This document shows positions 1 to 9,429 of a DNA stretch of 64,000 nt, in pieces. Origin of the DNA: Acetobacter malorum (GTDB lineage: Bacteria; Pseudomonadota; Alphaproteobacteria; Acetobacterales; Acetobacteraceae); NCBI RefSeq assembly GCF_001580615.1, contig NZ_LHZC01000055.1, forward strand, positions 62,001 to 126,000. Reading direction: 5' to 3'. The notes under the pieces were generated by a model. The model was not told the origin of the DNA, did not search any database, and saw nothing but the letters and a program-made list of their open reading frames with translations. The stretch's first letter is position 1; each line of letters begins with the position of its first letter. A program made the position numbers and the translations under genes.

Positions 1-96
1 TCCATGCCGGAGAGGGGGAATAGACCTGCATCGTTATGGTCAGCCCGCACAGGCTACGCTACGGAGGGCAAAGAAACCGGTCGGGAGGGAGACGCC

Positions 97-507
97 ATGC
101 AGCGCACAGGAAGGGAACGAAAACGCCAGCTCTGTCGGCTTCTGGTGTGCGTAGCGCTGTGTGGGGCCTGTGCCTGGGGGCAGGCCAGTCTGGCGGCCGA
201 GAGGGAGGATGGGAACGGGGCCATGAAGACCCCCGGAGGCATCGCCCGGTGTGACCTGACAACCGGGCACCCGGCATTTTGTGGTGGGCCTTATAGCGGG
301 CGGGCCATTCTGCCGCAGGATGGCGCTTATCATTTGTGTGATGTCACGCTCGGCACAGCGCGGTTCTGCTACGGGCTTTATACCGGGCGGGCTGTCGTCC
401 GGCAGGAGCGTGGAAGCTATGCGCGGTGTGACCTGACGCTGGGCCGGATCACCTTCTGCGAAGGCCCGTACACAGGAACGGCGGTTATTCCGCAGAGTGC
501 AGAGTAA
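97..507 (+). CDS. small secreted protein with three cysteine repeats
   Basis: A 136-residue protein of unknown function. The start at 97 is chosen over an in-frame ATG at 4 because a purine-rich Shine-Dalgarno (GGGAGGGAG) lies just upstream and the protein then begins with a basic n-region and hydrophobic signal peptide (about residues 1-33, ending before AEREDG). The mature part carries three tandem units of 29-30 residues starting near residues 52, 81 and 111. Each follows C-D-[LV]-T-x-G-x(3)-F-C-x-G-x-Y-[ST]-G-x-A, so each has two cysteines nine residues apart. The likely location is periplasmic or extracellular, and disulfides are plausible. I do not recognise the family. The convergent neighbour is the M3 peptidase. 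Confidence 0.7.
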   Translation: MQRTGRERKRQLCRLLVCVALCGACAWGQASLAAEREDGNGAMKTPGGIARCDLTTGHPAFCGGPYSGRAILPQDGAYHLCDVTLGTARFCYGLYTGRAVVRQERGSYARCDLTLGRITFCEGPYTGTAVIPQSAE

Positions 508-517
508 CCGCCGTTTG
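477..517 (+). terminator. hairpin overlapping the stop codon of the cysteine-repeat gene
   Basis: An 11-bp perfect stem pairs 477-487 (AACGGCGGTTA) with 505-515 (TAACCGCCGTT) and a 17-nt loop, followed by only a short T run. The 3' arm contains the stop codon. A second, imperfect hairpin follows at 525-553 (CTCAGG..GGTG with CACCCTGAG) between the two convergent genes. Both could end transcription or stabilise the 3' end. Confidence 0.45.
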
Positions 518-562
518 AAAACTACTCAGGTGGGTGCCCAAAGACACCCTGAGAGCATAGCC

Positions 563-2698
563 TTAGTTTTTGGAACCGTTCAGGCCACGGAACGTCAGCA
601 TCGGGCCAATATCCGGGTCCTTGCCATAGAAGGCGCGGAACATCGGGCCATAATCCTGCGTATGGCCGCGGGAGAGGATCATGTCACGGAAGCGCTCGCC
701 ATTCTTGCGGGTCAGGCCACCATTTTTCTCGAACCACGCAAACGTGTCGTCATCCAGCATTTCCGTCCACAGATAGGCGTAATACCCGGCTGAATAGCCA
801 TTGGACCAGATGTGCAGGAAGTAGCTGGAGCGGTAGCGCGGCGGCACCAGATCTGTTTCCAGCCCCATTTTGCCCAGAGCGGATTTTTCAAACACATCCA
901 CATCCTGCTTCGGCGCATCGGCACCAAGGCTGTGCCAGTCCATGTCCAGTTCCGCCGCACTGACGACTTCACCCAGACGATAGCCCTGATTAAAGGTTGC
1001 AGCCTTCTTCAGCAGCGCCACCAGATTTTCCGGCATTGCAGCACCGGTTTTGTAATGGCGGGCATAATGGGCCAACACGGTGGCGTTCAGCGCCCAATGC
1101 TCGTTGAACTGGGAGGGGAATTCCACAAAGTCCCGCGCCACGGAGGTGCCGGAGACAATCGGGTAGGTCTGTTTGGCAAACAGGCCGTGCAGCGCATGTC
1201 CGAATTCATGGAACATGGTGGTTACGTCATCAAAGCTGATCAGAGCGGGTTCGCCCTGAGCCGGTTTGGTGAAGTTGGCGACGTTATACACAACCGGCTT
1301 GGTGCCCAGCAGAGCAGACTGCCCCACAAAGTTGGACATCCATGCGCCGCCGTTTTTGTTGTCGCGCTGGAAGTAATCGAAATAGATCAGGCCGAGTTCC
1401 GACCCGTCTTTATCGAACACTTCAAACACCATGACATCCGGGTTATAGGTCGGAATGTCCGTGCGGCGCTTGAAGGTGACGCCATACAGGCTGTTGGCGG
1501 CAAAAAACACGCCATCCTGCAGAACGGTATTCAGCTCAAAGTAGGGTTTGACCTGATTTTCATCAAAGTTGAGGCGCGCTTTGCGAACCTGACCGGCATA
1601 GTAGGGCCAGTCCCACGGCTTGAGGTCGAAAGACGCACCGCTTTTGGTGATGGTGTTCTGAATGTCAGCGGCTTCACGCTTCTGTTCCGCGGCAAGGGCC
1701 GGGACAATCTGCGCAATAAAGCTGTGGACGGCTTCCGGCGTTTTAGCCATCTGGTCCGCCAGCACATAGGCAGCATAGTTCTTGTAGCCAAACAGAGCGG
1801 CTTTCTGGGCACGCAACTGGGCGATGGTGGCAATGGTCTCACGCGTATCGCCGTCACCACCTTTTTCCACGCGGGTCCAGGACTGCTCAAACAGCGCCTG
1901 ACGGGTTTCACGGTCCGTCAGGGTTTCCAGAGCCGGCTGCTGCGTGGTGTTCTGCAGCGGCAGGAGCCATTTGCCCGTCAGCTTGCGCTCGGTGGCGGCC
2001 GTCTGTGCAGCCGTAATGGCAGCAGCATCCAGACCAGCCAGCTTGGCTTTGTCAGACACAATCAGAGCGGAGGCCTTGGTGCCTGCCAGCAGCTTCTGCT
2101 GGAACACGGTTTCCAGCTTGGACAGGCGCGTGTTCAGGTCGCGCAGTTTGGCTTTGTCATCATCAGAGAGCTGAGCGCCAGCCTGCACGAAGTTCTGGTA
2201 ATACACGTCCAGAACCTGCTTCTGTTCGGCATTCAGCCCCAGCGTGTCCTTACGGGCATGCAGGTACTGGATGCGTGCGAACAGTTTGGGGTTGAGGAAA
2301 ATGCTGTCTTCATGCGCGGACAGTTTAGGCCCGACCACTTCCTGCACTTTATCCAGAACAGGGTTGGTGTTGGCGGAATACACACCGCTGAAGGTTTCCA
2401 GCGTGCGGTCCAGCAGGCGGCCAGAGCGTTCCATAGCGGAAATGGTGTTCTCGAATGTCGCCGGTTCGGAACTGTTGGCGATTCGCTCCATCTCTTCAGC
2501 CTGCTCGGCCATGCCCTGCTCCAAAGCGGGCTGGTAGTCCGCATCTTTGATCAGATCAAAGCGCGGGGCGTGGTAGGGCAGGGTGCTTTCTGCGGCAAAC
2601 GGGTTGGACGCCGGCAGGGGGGCTGCGGTGGCGGCTGTGTTCCAGCCTGCCAGGCAGGTTGCGGCTGTCGCGGCGTACAGCCAGGGACGACGGATCAT
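563..2698 (-). CDS. dcp: M3 family peptidyl-dipeptidase (Dcp-like), exported
   Basis: Zinc oligopeptidase of the M3 family (Dcp/oligopeptidase A type) of 711 residues, the usual length for the family. The zinc motif HEFGH is at residues 497-501, inside the conserved TMFHEFGHALHGLF block, and the downstream SGTSVARDFVEFPSQ segment is also typical of M3A. An N-terminal signal peptide (about residues 1-25, ending TAATAAP) predicts a periplasmic enzyme that removes dipeptides from the C-terminus of peptides. It stands alone, divergent from TonB receptor 1 across a 367-bp gap. Dcp rather than oligopeptidase A is chosen because of the signal peptide and general similarity, so the exact subgroup is less sure than the family. 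Confidence 0.92.
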   Translation of the reverse strand: MIRRPWLYAATAATCLAGWNTAATAAPLPASNPFAAESTLPYHAPRFDLIKDADYQPALEQGMAEQAEEMERIANSSEPATFENTISAMERSGRLLDRTLETFSGVYSANTNPVLDKVQEVVGPKLSAHEDSIFLNPKLFARIQYLHARKDTLGLNAEQKQVLDVYYQNFVQAGAQLSDDDKAKLRDLNTRLSKLETVFQQKLLAGTKASALIVSDKAKLAGLDAAAITAAQTAATERKLTGKWLLPLQNTTQQPALETLTDRETRQALFEQSWTRVEKGGDGDTRETIATIAQLRAQKAALFGYKNYAAYVLADQMAKTPEAVHSFIAQIVPALAAEQKREAADIQNTITKSGASFDLKPWDWPYYAGQVRKARLNFDENQVKPYFELNTVLQDGVFFAANSLYGVTFKRRTDIPTYNPDVMVFEVFDKDGSELGLIYFDYFQRDNKNGGAWMSNFVGQSALLGTKPVVYNVANFTKPAQGEPALISFDDVTTMFHEFGHALHGLFAKQTYPIVSGTSVARDFVEFPSQFNEHWALNATVLAHYARHYKTGAAMPENLVALLKKAATFNQGYRLGEVVSAAELDMDWHSLGADAPKQDVDVFEKSALGKMGLETDLVPPRYRSSYFLHIWSNGYSAGYYAYLWTEMLDDDTFAWFEKNGGLTRKNGERFRDMILSRGHTQDYGPMFRAFYGKDPDIGPMLTFRGLNGSKN

Positions 2699-3065
2699 TC
2701 AGAACTCTCCTCAAAAGCCCCGGAGCGCGCGAGAGTCCCGCCGCACCTGTGGGGTAGGGTTTTCACGGTTAGGGAACATGCAAGTGGCGAGTCAAGGAAG
2801 CTCTGTGGCTTCTGGGTGACAGAAAGAATGGGTTCAAAACGATTTTTCTTTTCGGAAAGAAAATATTGAATCAAAAGATATTTTTGGTCGATTTGAGTCT
2901 GGTTTCAGAAATAAAGTGACATCGTTACGATAGTGGTGTGTTTTTGATGCCGCATATTTCGAGAAAAGGTTTTTGTATCGAAATTTAAGCGTGACACGCG
3001 CGGAGCTGTTTCTTAATTCGGAGATACTAACGTAATCAAAATGTAATATCGCGCAGGAAGCACCT
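2699..3065. promoter_or_regulatory. 367-bp divergent intergenic region, dcp / TonB receptor 1
   Basis: No gene seen. The right half is AT-rich and must contain the promoter of the TonB receptor, whose ribosome binding site is AGGAAG just before 3066. A small hairpin with an 8-bp stem (2844-2851 with 2856-2863, loop TCGG) lies in the middle. I found no convincing Fur box or cobalamin riboswitch by eye. Confidence 0.4.
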
Positions 3066-6008
3066 ATGTCCCATACTGATCGCAGAAAGAAGCGCCTGCC
3101 GCTTTCTTTCTCCCTCCTTTATGCGTTGCCGGTTTTTGCTGCTGGTGTACCTGTTCTTGCTCAGGCTGCGACAGCAACCTCTGCTACAGAAAGCACAACA
3201 ACCAACACTACCGCTAAAAAGGTCACAGCGAAGAAAGTTGCCGGCACGCCCGCAACAACCTCTTCTGCTAAAACCATCCAGCAGGCTCGTGGTACCGCTG
3301 CTGGCGGGACCGAAACCGTGGAAGTGACGGGCTCCTATCTGCGTCAGGGCCGTAACACCAGCCCGAACCCGGTGCAGATCATCACGTCCCGCGAGATCCA
3401 GCAGACGGGTGTTACCAATGTGGGTGACTTCCTGCAGCGTATGCCGTCCATCGGCTCCAGCGGTCTGGGTAATGCAGACACAAACGGCGGTGACGGCGTT
3501 GGCTGTACGGATCTCCGTAACCTCGGCAGCAGCCGTGTTCTGGTGCTGGTCGATGGTAAACGTCTGACCCAGACCGGGATGAGCGGAAGCTCCTGTGTCG
3601 ATATGAACACCATCCCCGTGATGGCAATTCAGTCTGTCGAAATCCTGAAAGATGGTGGTTCGGAACTGTACGGTGCTGATGCCGTGGCTGGTGTGATCAA
3701 CATCAAGATGCGTCACGACCTTAATACGGGCGGTATCAACGTGCGTGGGGATATCACCCAGCGCGGTGATAACCGGACGGGCCTGATTTCCGGTTATAAA
3801 GGGTTTAATTTCGACCATGACCGCGGCAACATCACGCTTATGGGGCAGTATGACACCGTAGGCGGCGTGATGATGAAAGATCGCGCCTGGTCACGTATTG
3901 CCCAGACATCCAACGGTATGAACCCAAACTTCGGGTCCGTAATCTCTACCAGTGGAACGGTCTTCTCACCCGACGGCGTTCCGCTTTACAACGGTAACAG
4001 TGCAGGTGGTTCAAGCCCCTACAGCAAGTCCAGCCGGTATAACTACAACAAAGATACCTCGCTGCTGAATAACACGCAGAATGCAAGCCTGATGGGCGAT
4101 GCCCATTATGACTTCAGCAAGCATTTTACGCTGTATTCCAACGTAATGTACAGCCACAAGACATCCTGGACACAGATGGCTCCCATCCCCGCAATGGGCA
4201 GTGTCGCTCCGTCTGATTTGCCAAACACGATATACCTGCCCACGGGTTACCCCGGTAACACAGCAGGCGATATTTATAACGATCCGAGCGACCCGGCGTA
4301 CATGTATCGGCGTATATCGGAATTCGGTCCGCGTAAGTCTGAAAGCGCGGTTGACAGCCTGACCGCCAAGGTCGGTGCAAGTGGTGAAATCATCGCAGGC
4401 TGGATGTATGATGCGTCCTTCACCTTCGGTTCCACCATGTCCAGCTTCCAGACTTCTGGCGTGGGTGACTATAACAAGCTGATGCGGGAATGGGGCCTGG
4501 ATGCCGTAACACCTGGCGATTCCAACTCTCTCCTGGCGTATAACCCCAATTCCTGCGTTGGTTATGCTGGCTGTGTTCAGTCAAGCGCGTTAGGTCCGCT
4601 GTCAACCCAGGCAGCGCAATATGCCAACTACACCGAGCACGATCACTCGCAGTACACCATGCGTGACTTCAATGCGCGTATCCACAATGATCACGTTGTG
4701 CACATGCCCTACAAAGGCGGTGGTGATCTTGGTATTGCTCTGGGCATGGAGCATCGTGGTGAGCAGATGAGCTACCACCCCGATCCGCTTATTGCGCAGG
4801 GCGGTTCACTGACCAACACTGTGCTGCCCACCGGTGGTGGCTTTAACGTGTCAGAAGCTTATCTTGAAGGTAACCTGACGCTGCTGCACAATGTTCCGTT
4901 TGCTAAAAACCTGTCTATCGACGGGCAGGGACGTTTCTCCAGCTACAACACCTTCGGCACGACCTATAACTGGAAAGCCGGTATCAACTGGGCACCTACC
5001 CGTGATGTGGCCTTCCGTGGCACATTGGGCACGTCCTTCCGTCAGCCCAGCGTGTCTGAGCTGTATGGTGGCACGCTCATGAGCTACAATGGCGCAAATG
5101 ATCCCTGCGACATGACGCAAATCAGCAGCTATGGTGGCCGTCAGGCTACTGTCATGGCAAACTGCATGAAGCAGGGGATCAACCCTGCAAACTTCCAGCA
5201 GGGCGGTTCCGGCCAGGTGGCAACCCTGAACGGTGGTAACGCTAAACTCCAGCCGGAAATTGGCCGGACTTACACTTTTGGCGCGACCTTTACCCCGCAC
5301 TGGATCCCTGGCCTGAGCACCAGTGCGTCTTTCTGGCACTACAACGTGTCTCACACCATTGGCGCACTGAGCACTCAGTATGTGCTTGATGGGTGCTACA
5401 CAGGTAGTGACCCAAGCATGTGTGGCAACATCGCACGTTCATCCAGCGGCCAGATCAATACCGTCTCTGCGCTTAACGCCAATCTTGGCAGCATGACCAC
5501 CAGCGGTGTGGACTGGGACCTCAGCTACCGGTTCCGCGTGACGGATGCAGACTGGTTTATGGTGGAAAACAACTTCCAGCGTCTGGTCAGCTTCAAGCAG
5601 CAGATGGTTCCTAATGGCCCGCGCTATAACTATCTGGGTTCGATCACCTATCAGCAGGGGGGCACGTCCAACCCGACTGTGCGTGACTATGCAACGCTGA
5701 CCTGGCATCACAACAACTTCAGCGTAACCTACATGATGCAGTATATAAGTGGGATGCACTGGAACGATGGTACCAACACCATCTACAAATCTCAGGGCTA
5801 TGGTCGCGATAAAACCCCGGCTATGGTGCTGCAGGATCTGACGTTTAACTACAACCTGAAGCGCTGGAATTTCCAGTTCGAAATTCAGAACCTGGCTGAC
5901 AAGCAGCCGCCGTTCCTGGTCAATACGTCCAGCAACAGTAACGATTCCACCTATGGTGGCTGGTATGCTGGTCGTTCCTTCCTGCTGCAGGCTGGTGTGA
6001 ACTTCTAA
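3066..6008 (+). CDS. TonB-dependent outer-membrane receptor 1
   Basis: 980-residue outer-membrane receptor that would import a ligand using TonB energy. The signal peptide is residues 1-34 (LSFSLLYALPV core), followed by a Thr/Ala/Lys-rich linker and a TonB-box-like TETVEVTGS at 82-90. The plug domain follows (about 95-225) with the typical VLVDGKRL and SELYGADAVAGVINI segments. The rest is a beta-barrel ending in an aromatic-rich C-terminus with terminal Phe. The plug holds two cysteines flanking the DGKRL segment, which may form a disulfide. The substrate cannot be told from the sequence, and no transport operon sits beside it. The signal peptide closely matches that of the receptor at 55570-58752, so the two belong to the same lineage-specific group. 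The start follows a good AGGAAG site. Confidence 0.93.
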   Translation: MSHTDRRKKRLPLSFSLLYALPVFAAGVPVLAQAATATSATESTTTNTTAKKVTAKKVAGTPATTSSAKTIQQARGTAAGGTETVEVTGSYLRQGRNTSPNPVQIITSREIQQTGVTNVGDFLQRMPSIGSSGLGNADTNGGDGVGCTDLRNLGSSRVLVLVDGKRLTQTGMSGSSCVDMNTIPVMAIQSVEILKDGGSELYGADAVAGVINIKMRHDLNTGGINVRGDITQRGDNRTGLISGYKGFNFDHDRGNITLMGQYDTVGGVMMKDRAWSRIAQTSNGMNPNFGSVISTSGTVFSPDGVPLYNGNSAGGSSPYSKSSRYNYNKDTSLLNNTQNASLMGDAHYDFSKHFTLYSNVMYSHKTSWTQMAPIPAMGSVAPSDLPNTIYLPTGYPGNTAGDIYNDPSDPAYMYRRISEFGPRKSESAVDSLTAKVGASGEIIAGWMYDASFTFGSTMSSFQTSGVGDYNKLMREWGLDAVTPGDSNSLLAYNPNSCVGYAGCVQSSALGPLSTQAAQYANYTEHDHSQYTMRDFNARIHNDHVVHMPYKGGGDLGIALGMEHRGEQMSYHPDPLIAQGGSLTNTVLPTGGGFNVSEAYLEGNLTLLHNVPFAKNLSIDGQGRFSSYNTFGTTYNWKAGINWAPTRDVAFRGTLGTSFRQPSVSELYGGTLMSYNGANDPCDMTQISSYGGRQATVMANCMKQGINPANFQQGGSGQVATLNGGNAKLQPEIGRTYTFGATFTPHWIPGLSTSASFWHYNVSHTIGALSTQYVLDGCYTGSDPSMCGNIARSSSGQINTVSALNANLGSMTTSGVDWDLSYRFRVTDADWFMVENNFQRLVSFKQQMVPNGPRYNYLGSITYQQGGTSNPTVRDYATLTWHHNNFSVTYMMQYISGMHWNDGTNTIYKSQGYGRDKTPAMVLQDLTFNYNLKRWNFQFEIQNLADKQPPFLVNTSSNSNDSTYGGWYAGRSFLLQAGVNF

Positions 6009-6030
6009 GTTTTCCGGTTTTCGGTGCTTG

Positions 6031-6062
6031 AAAAAACCCCTTCGTAAGAAGGGGTTTTTTTA
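6031..6062. terminator. bidirectional intrinsic terminator
   Basis: A perfect 13-bp stem AAAAAACCCCTTC / GAAGGGGTTTTTT around a GTAA loop, with A and T tracts on both sides. It lies between convergent TonB receptor 1 and the DUF1489 gene and can serve both. Confidence 0.93.
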
Positions 6063-6069
6063 TGCCGTT

Positions 6070-6498
6070 TTACAGCCCCAGTAGCGTCAGCTCTTTCTGC
6101 AAATGCGGTGGCAGGTTTGAGCTTTGCGTGCCGGAAAGATCTGGCGGGGCGTCCGCAGGTTTCAGGTAGCGCCACCCCTGAAAAGGGCGCATGGCGCGGG
6201 GTTCAACCCGGATGATTTCCGGGGAGAGCAGGATGAGTGTGCCTTGGGTGCCATCTGCCCGTGTTTCTGTTTGCAGGTCCAGCACCTGCTGGCGGCACTG
6301 GATCAAACCGCTGATGACCCGATAGAGAGAGCCACCCTGCAGGATTTCCTCACTCTGGCGGGGGAAGGTGCGGGTATGCACCACCGGCAGGCGCGCGCTG
6401 TGGTACGGGTGCTGCCGGGTGTTGTGGGGGTCTTTCTGCCGTTCCGCCAGTTCTTCAACCGAACTGACACCGACAACCAGTTTGATGAGGTTGAGCAT
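6070..6498 (-). CDS. DUF1489 family protein
   Basis: 142-residue cytosolic protein matching, from memory, the alphaproteobacterial DUF1489 family. Shared features are the N-terminal LNLIKLVVGVSSVEEL opening, the central YRVISGLIQCRQQVL segment and the C-terminal FQGWRYL motif. Length is right for the family. No catalytic residues are recognised and its function is not known. It is a single gene, convergent with TonB receptor 1 across the shared terminator. Confidence 0.8.
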   Translation of the reverse strand: MLNLIKLVVGVSSVEELAERQKDPHNTRQHPYHSARLPVVHTRTFPRQSEEILQGGSLYRVISGLIQCRQQVLDLQTETRADGTQGTLILLSPEIIRVEPRAMRPFQGWRYLKPADAPPDLSGTQSSNLPPHLQKELTLLGL

Positions 6499-6716
6499 GC
6501 TGCCAGCCTACAGCAAGTCGGGCGGATTTTGAAAATCCGGCTGGCAGCAGGGACATGAGATTCTGCCGGACGCCTTTTGCGTCAGGCGTTATAGCAGGCA
6601 GAGGCCGATTTTCCGGGACTACCGTTTATGAGGTGACGGTTAGTAAAAGCCATCAGGAAAGTCCGTCTGGCAGAGGACGCTTGCGTATGGCCCCTGCCAG
6701 CGGGAAGGAAAGGGTT

Positions 6717-7829
6717 TTACAAGCCCTGCGCCTGTTTCACGAAGTTTTCCTGAAACTTTTCAGCGTCAATTTTCTGCACCAGTGTCACTTCCCGCACGCC
6801 CATGGCGACCGGGGCCAGATTTTTGGGCCAGACATGGGCGTGGCCATAGCTGTAGCCCTTGGCGGTTTCCACATCCATATAGGCTTTGACGGACTGTTTC
6901 ACGAGGGACGGATCAGCCGCAATGGCAGCAGCCATTTCATCCCACAGCGGCAGCGGGGAGAAATTGCGGCTCATATAGCTGGTCACCGGTGTGTTCTTGC
7001 TGGCAATGCGCGCCATGTAGGGCTTGGTCATCATGATGTCGTTAGAGACATTCCCCACCACGGTGATGGACGGCCACGCAGCGGTCAGGGTGATGTGGGC
7101 GGCTTCCGGGTCAAAAATCATGTTGAAATCAGACGCGAAATTCGCACTGCCGGTGATGGACATCATGCTGGTGTCAATCAGCCCACCCATGAACACCAGT
7201 TGCTTGGCGGTGGCGGCAAAGGTCGGGTCCAGACGGATGGCCAGTGCCAGATTGGTCATGGGGCCAGCTTCAAAAATTGTGACCTGATGCGGGTGCGCAT
7301 GCACCATGCGGATCAGGAACATGGCCGCCGGTTCTGCAATGGCCGGGGTTTTGGGCGCACCTTCTGTAAATTTGGGCAGCGGCGGCTGGACGGAGGGCAC
7401 ATTGTCCATGGAGCTGGGGCCACCCCATGCACCTTTCCACGGAATGGCACCATACTGCTTCTCACGCAGGCGCATGAGTTCCACGCTGTTAATCAGCGGA
7501 TAGACTGCCCCATCGGCGACCGGAATATCCTCATGGTGGGCAATTTCCAGAAAGCGGCGCAGGTGAGCGGATTCTGCATTTTCCCAGTCATCACCGGCAC
7601 AAACAGTAAAGCCCAGAACCTTAACGTGCGGGTTGGCCAGCAGCGGGATGGTGGACTGGATGTCTGACCCGCCCGGGCCGAGAAAATCGTTGTCTTCAAT
7701 CACCAGTTCCGGGGCGTCGGCTTTTTCGTCCGCACGGGCGTGGGGGGCGGCGCACAGCACGGCCAGCGTTGCGGCAAGGGCGGAAGTCAGCCGCAGAAGG
7801 GGGCGATGGGTGGGGGGACGCTGACGCAT
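6717..7829 (-). CDS. exported nucleoside hydrolase-like protein
   Basis: A 370-residue protein of the inosine-uridine nucleoside hydrolase fold, predicted to cleave ribonucleosides into base and ribose in the periplasm. The start at 7829 gives a signal peptide (about residues 1-33, ending HARADEK); frames further upstream add no signal. The family's N-terminal calcium site is normally DTDxxxDDA. Here it reads EDNDFLGPGGSD, so some of the usual aspartates are replaced or shifted. The later segment VTIFEAGPMTNLALAIR agrees well with the family. Activity is therefore plausible but not certain. It is transcribed alone. Confidence 0.8.
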   Translation of the reverse strand: MRQRPPTHRPLLRLTSALAATLAVLCAAPHARADEKADAPELVIEDNDFLGPGGSDIQSTIPLLANPHVKVLGFTVCAGDDWENAESAHLRRFLEIAHHEDIPVADGAVYPLINSVELMRLREKQYGAIPWKGAWGGPSSMDNVPSVQPPLPKFTEGAPKTPAIAEPAAMFLIRMVHAHPHQVTIFEAGPMTNLALAIRLDPTFAATAKQLVFMGGLIDTSMMSITGSANFASDFNMIFDPEAAHITLTAAWPSITVVGNVSNDIMMTKPYMARIASKNTPVTSYMSRNFSPLPLWDEMAAAIAADPSLVKQSVKAYMDVETAKGYSYGHAHVWPKNLAPVAMGVREVTLVQKIDAEKFQENFVKQAQGL

Positions 7830-8070
7830 GAAAAGCCTCGGTTGGTTAAAAAGAGCACCCGGGTGGGTAACATGCCGCAAGCGTATCGTTAAATGGAATG
7901 GGAAGGGAATATGGCTATGTAAAAATTTAATCCGCAGCGGATAAAGGTCGGGTATTTTAAACCGTTGCCACATGTTCCGTGGATGGCGCGGCAGGCTCAG
8001 GGATTATTATGGGACTTGAAAATGTGGAAAATTATTGCATCATTATAATGATTTAATGGGATTATAGAGA

Positions 8071-8268
8071 ATGATAAATTCCAGATATAAATGGTCTTTG
8101 GTTCTTCTTGTTTTTTGTCTGCTTTCTGTGATTTTTATCATCATCTGTGAAACCTATAAATGCATTTATGATTTTTCTTTCTGGGGAGTTCTGGTGATAA
8201 TATTATCTCAGATTATCACTGTTCATGAGTTGCAGTGTAAAAAACAGCAGAGCAGTTTACAGCACTAA
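8071..8268 (+). CDS. small hydrophobic protein, possible membrane peptide
   Basis: 65 residues with two hydrophobic stretches (about 9-27 and 36-51), which would give a two-helix inner-membrane protein with a short hydrophilic tail. The stretch is clearly more AT-rich than its neighbours. The ribosome binding site (TAGAGA before the ATG) is weak. The end overlaps the 3' end of hemW on the other strand by 12 bases. No family recognised; it may be a real short orphan gene or an open frame in AT-rich spacer. Confidence 0.35.
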   Translation: MINSRYKWSLVLLVFCLLSVIFIIICETYKCIYDFSFWGVLVIILSQIITVHELQCKKQQSSLQH

Positions 8269-9429
8269 TGCACCCAGCAGGGCTTCCAACCGCAGGCGGC
8301 CTTCCGGGGTGGCGCGGAGGGTTTCGGCAGTTTGCTCCAGATAGCCTTCTTCAAGTGCTGCTTCCAGAATAATCGGGTCCAGCGCATCTTGCAGGCTCAG
8401 GCCGGTGCGGGCGGTAAAGCGGTGGGCGTTTATGCCTTCTGTGACGCGCAGGCCCATCAGCAGCATTTCCCGCGCGCGGTCCGTTGGGTCCAGCGCGTCC
8501 TGCGAGGTCTGGCCGGTGCCGGTGCGTTCTACCAGATCGGCCCAGGGTTCCGGCGCACGGTGGCGGCGGGTGGCAAACAGGGCGTCACCTTGCGTGATGC
8601 GTCCATGTGCGCCGGGGCCGAGGCCCAGATAATCGCCATAGCGCCAGTAAGTCAGATTATGGCGGCTTTCACTGCCGGGGCGGGCGTAATTGGAGACTTC
8701 ATAGCCTGCCAGCCCGTGGCGTGCGGTGACCTCACTCGTTTCCTGATAGAGTCGGGCGGCGGTGTCTTCATCCGGTAGTGTGAACGCGCCGGTGCGATAC
8801 AGGGCTTCAAACTTTGTGCCGGGCTCAATGGTCAGCTGATAAAGGGACACATGGTCCGCCACCAGACTGAGTGCGGTATCCAGTTCCGCCTGCCAGTCAG
8901 CCAGTGTCTGGCCGGGGCGGGCGTAAATCAGGTCAAACGTAATGCGGGGGAACAAACCGCGCGCAATTTCCAGCGCGGCGAGGGCCTGTTGAGCCGAATG
9001 TTCCCGGCCCAAAAATTTGAGCGAGGCATCATCCAGCGCCTGAATACCCAGAGAAACCCGGTTCACCCCCGCCTGCCGGAAGGCGCTCAGGCGACCGGAT
9101 TCTACGCTGGTGGGGTTGGCTTCCAGCGTGATTTCAAGGTTGGGCAGAGGCTCGAACAGTGTTGTGGCATCGGCAATCAGCGCGGCCACACTCTCGGGGG
9201 CCATCAGAGAGGGCGTGCCCCCGCCAAAGAAGATGGAGCCGAGTTTGCGGCGGCCCAGCCGTGCGGCCTCATGCGCCAGTTCCGTGCGCAGGGCGGCGGC
9301 AAAGCGGGCCTCAGGCATCCGTTCCCGCACGTGTGAGTTGAAGTCACAGTACGGGCATTTGGCCAGACAAAATGGCCAGTGGATGTAGAGCGCGAGAGGC
9401 TCGGCGCTGGAAGGGGCGAGGGCGGTCAG
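8257..9429 (-). CDS. hemW: HemW-type radical SAM protein (heme chaperone), CTG start
   Basis: Radical SAM protein of the HemN/HemW group, 390 residues with the start proposed here. The first ordinary start codon in frame (GTG at 9330) would delete the essential cluster motif. Reading upstream, the frame runs unbroken through [17 protein letters not shown], which supplies the CxxxCxxC ligands of the 4Fe-4S cluster (residues 21, 25 and 28). No ATG, GTG or TTG exists between that motif and the stop of kup. The only candidate is a CTG at 9429-9427 that overlaps the kup TGA as CTGA, the position usually taken by ATGA. The downstream GGGTPSL motif is typical. The length and the short cysteine spacing fit HemW (heme trafficking) better than oxygen-independent coproporphyrinogen oxidase HemN. 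Confidence 0.88.
   Translation of the reverse strand: MTALAPSSAEPLALYIHWPFCLAKCPYCDFNSHVRERMPEARFAAALRTELAHEAARLGRRKLGSIFFGGGTPSLMAPESVAALIADATTLFEPLPNLEITLEANPTSVESGRLSAFRQAGVNRVSLGIQALDDASLKFLGREHSAQQALAALEIARGLFPRITFDLIYARPGQTLADWQAELDTALSLVADHVSLYQLTIEPGTKFEALYRTGAFTLPDEDTAARLYQETSEVTARHGLAGYEVSNYARPGSESRHNLTYWRYGDYLGLGPGAHGRITQGDALFATRRHRAPEPWADLVERTGTGQTSQDALDPTDRAREMLLMGLRVTEGINAHRFTARTGLSLQDALDPIILEAALEEGYLEQTAETLRATPEGRLRLEALLGALVL

Noticed and set aside
812-2869. A 685-codon open frame on the plus strand antisense to the M3 peptidase gene
   Set aside because: It is a codon-bias shadow of a GC-rich gene. It lacks a ribosome site, and its protein is low in recognisable motifs, while the minus-strand frame has an intact zinc motif and signal peptide.
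2699-3065. Fur box or cobalamin riboswitch before TonB receptor 1
   Set aside because: No convincing palindromic Fur site or B12-box sequence could be read.
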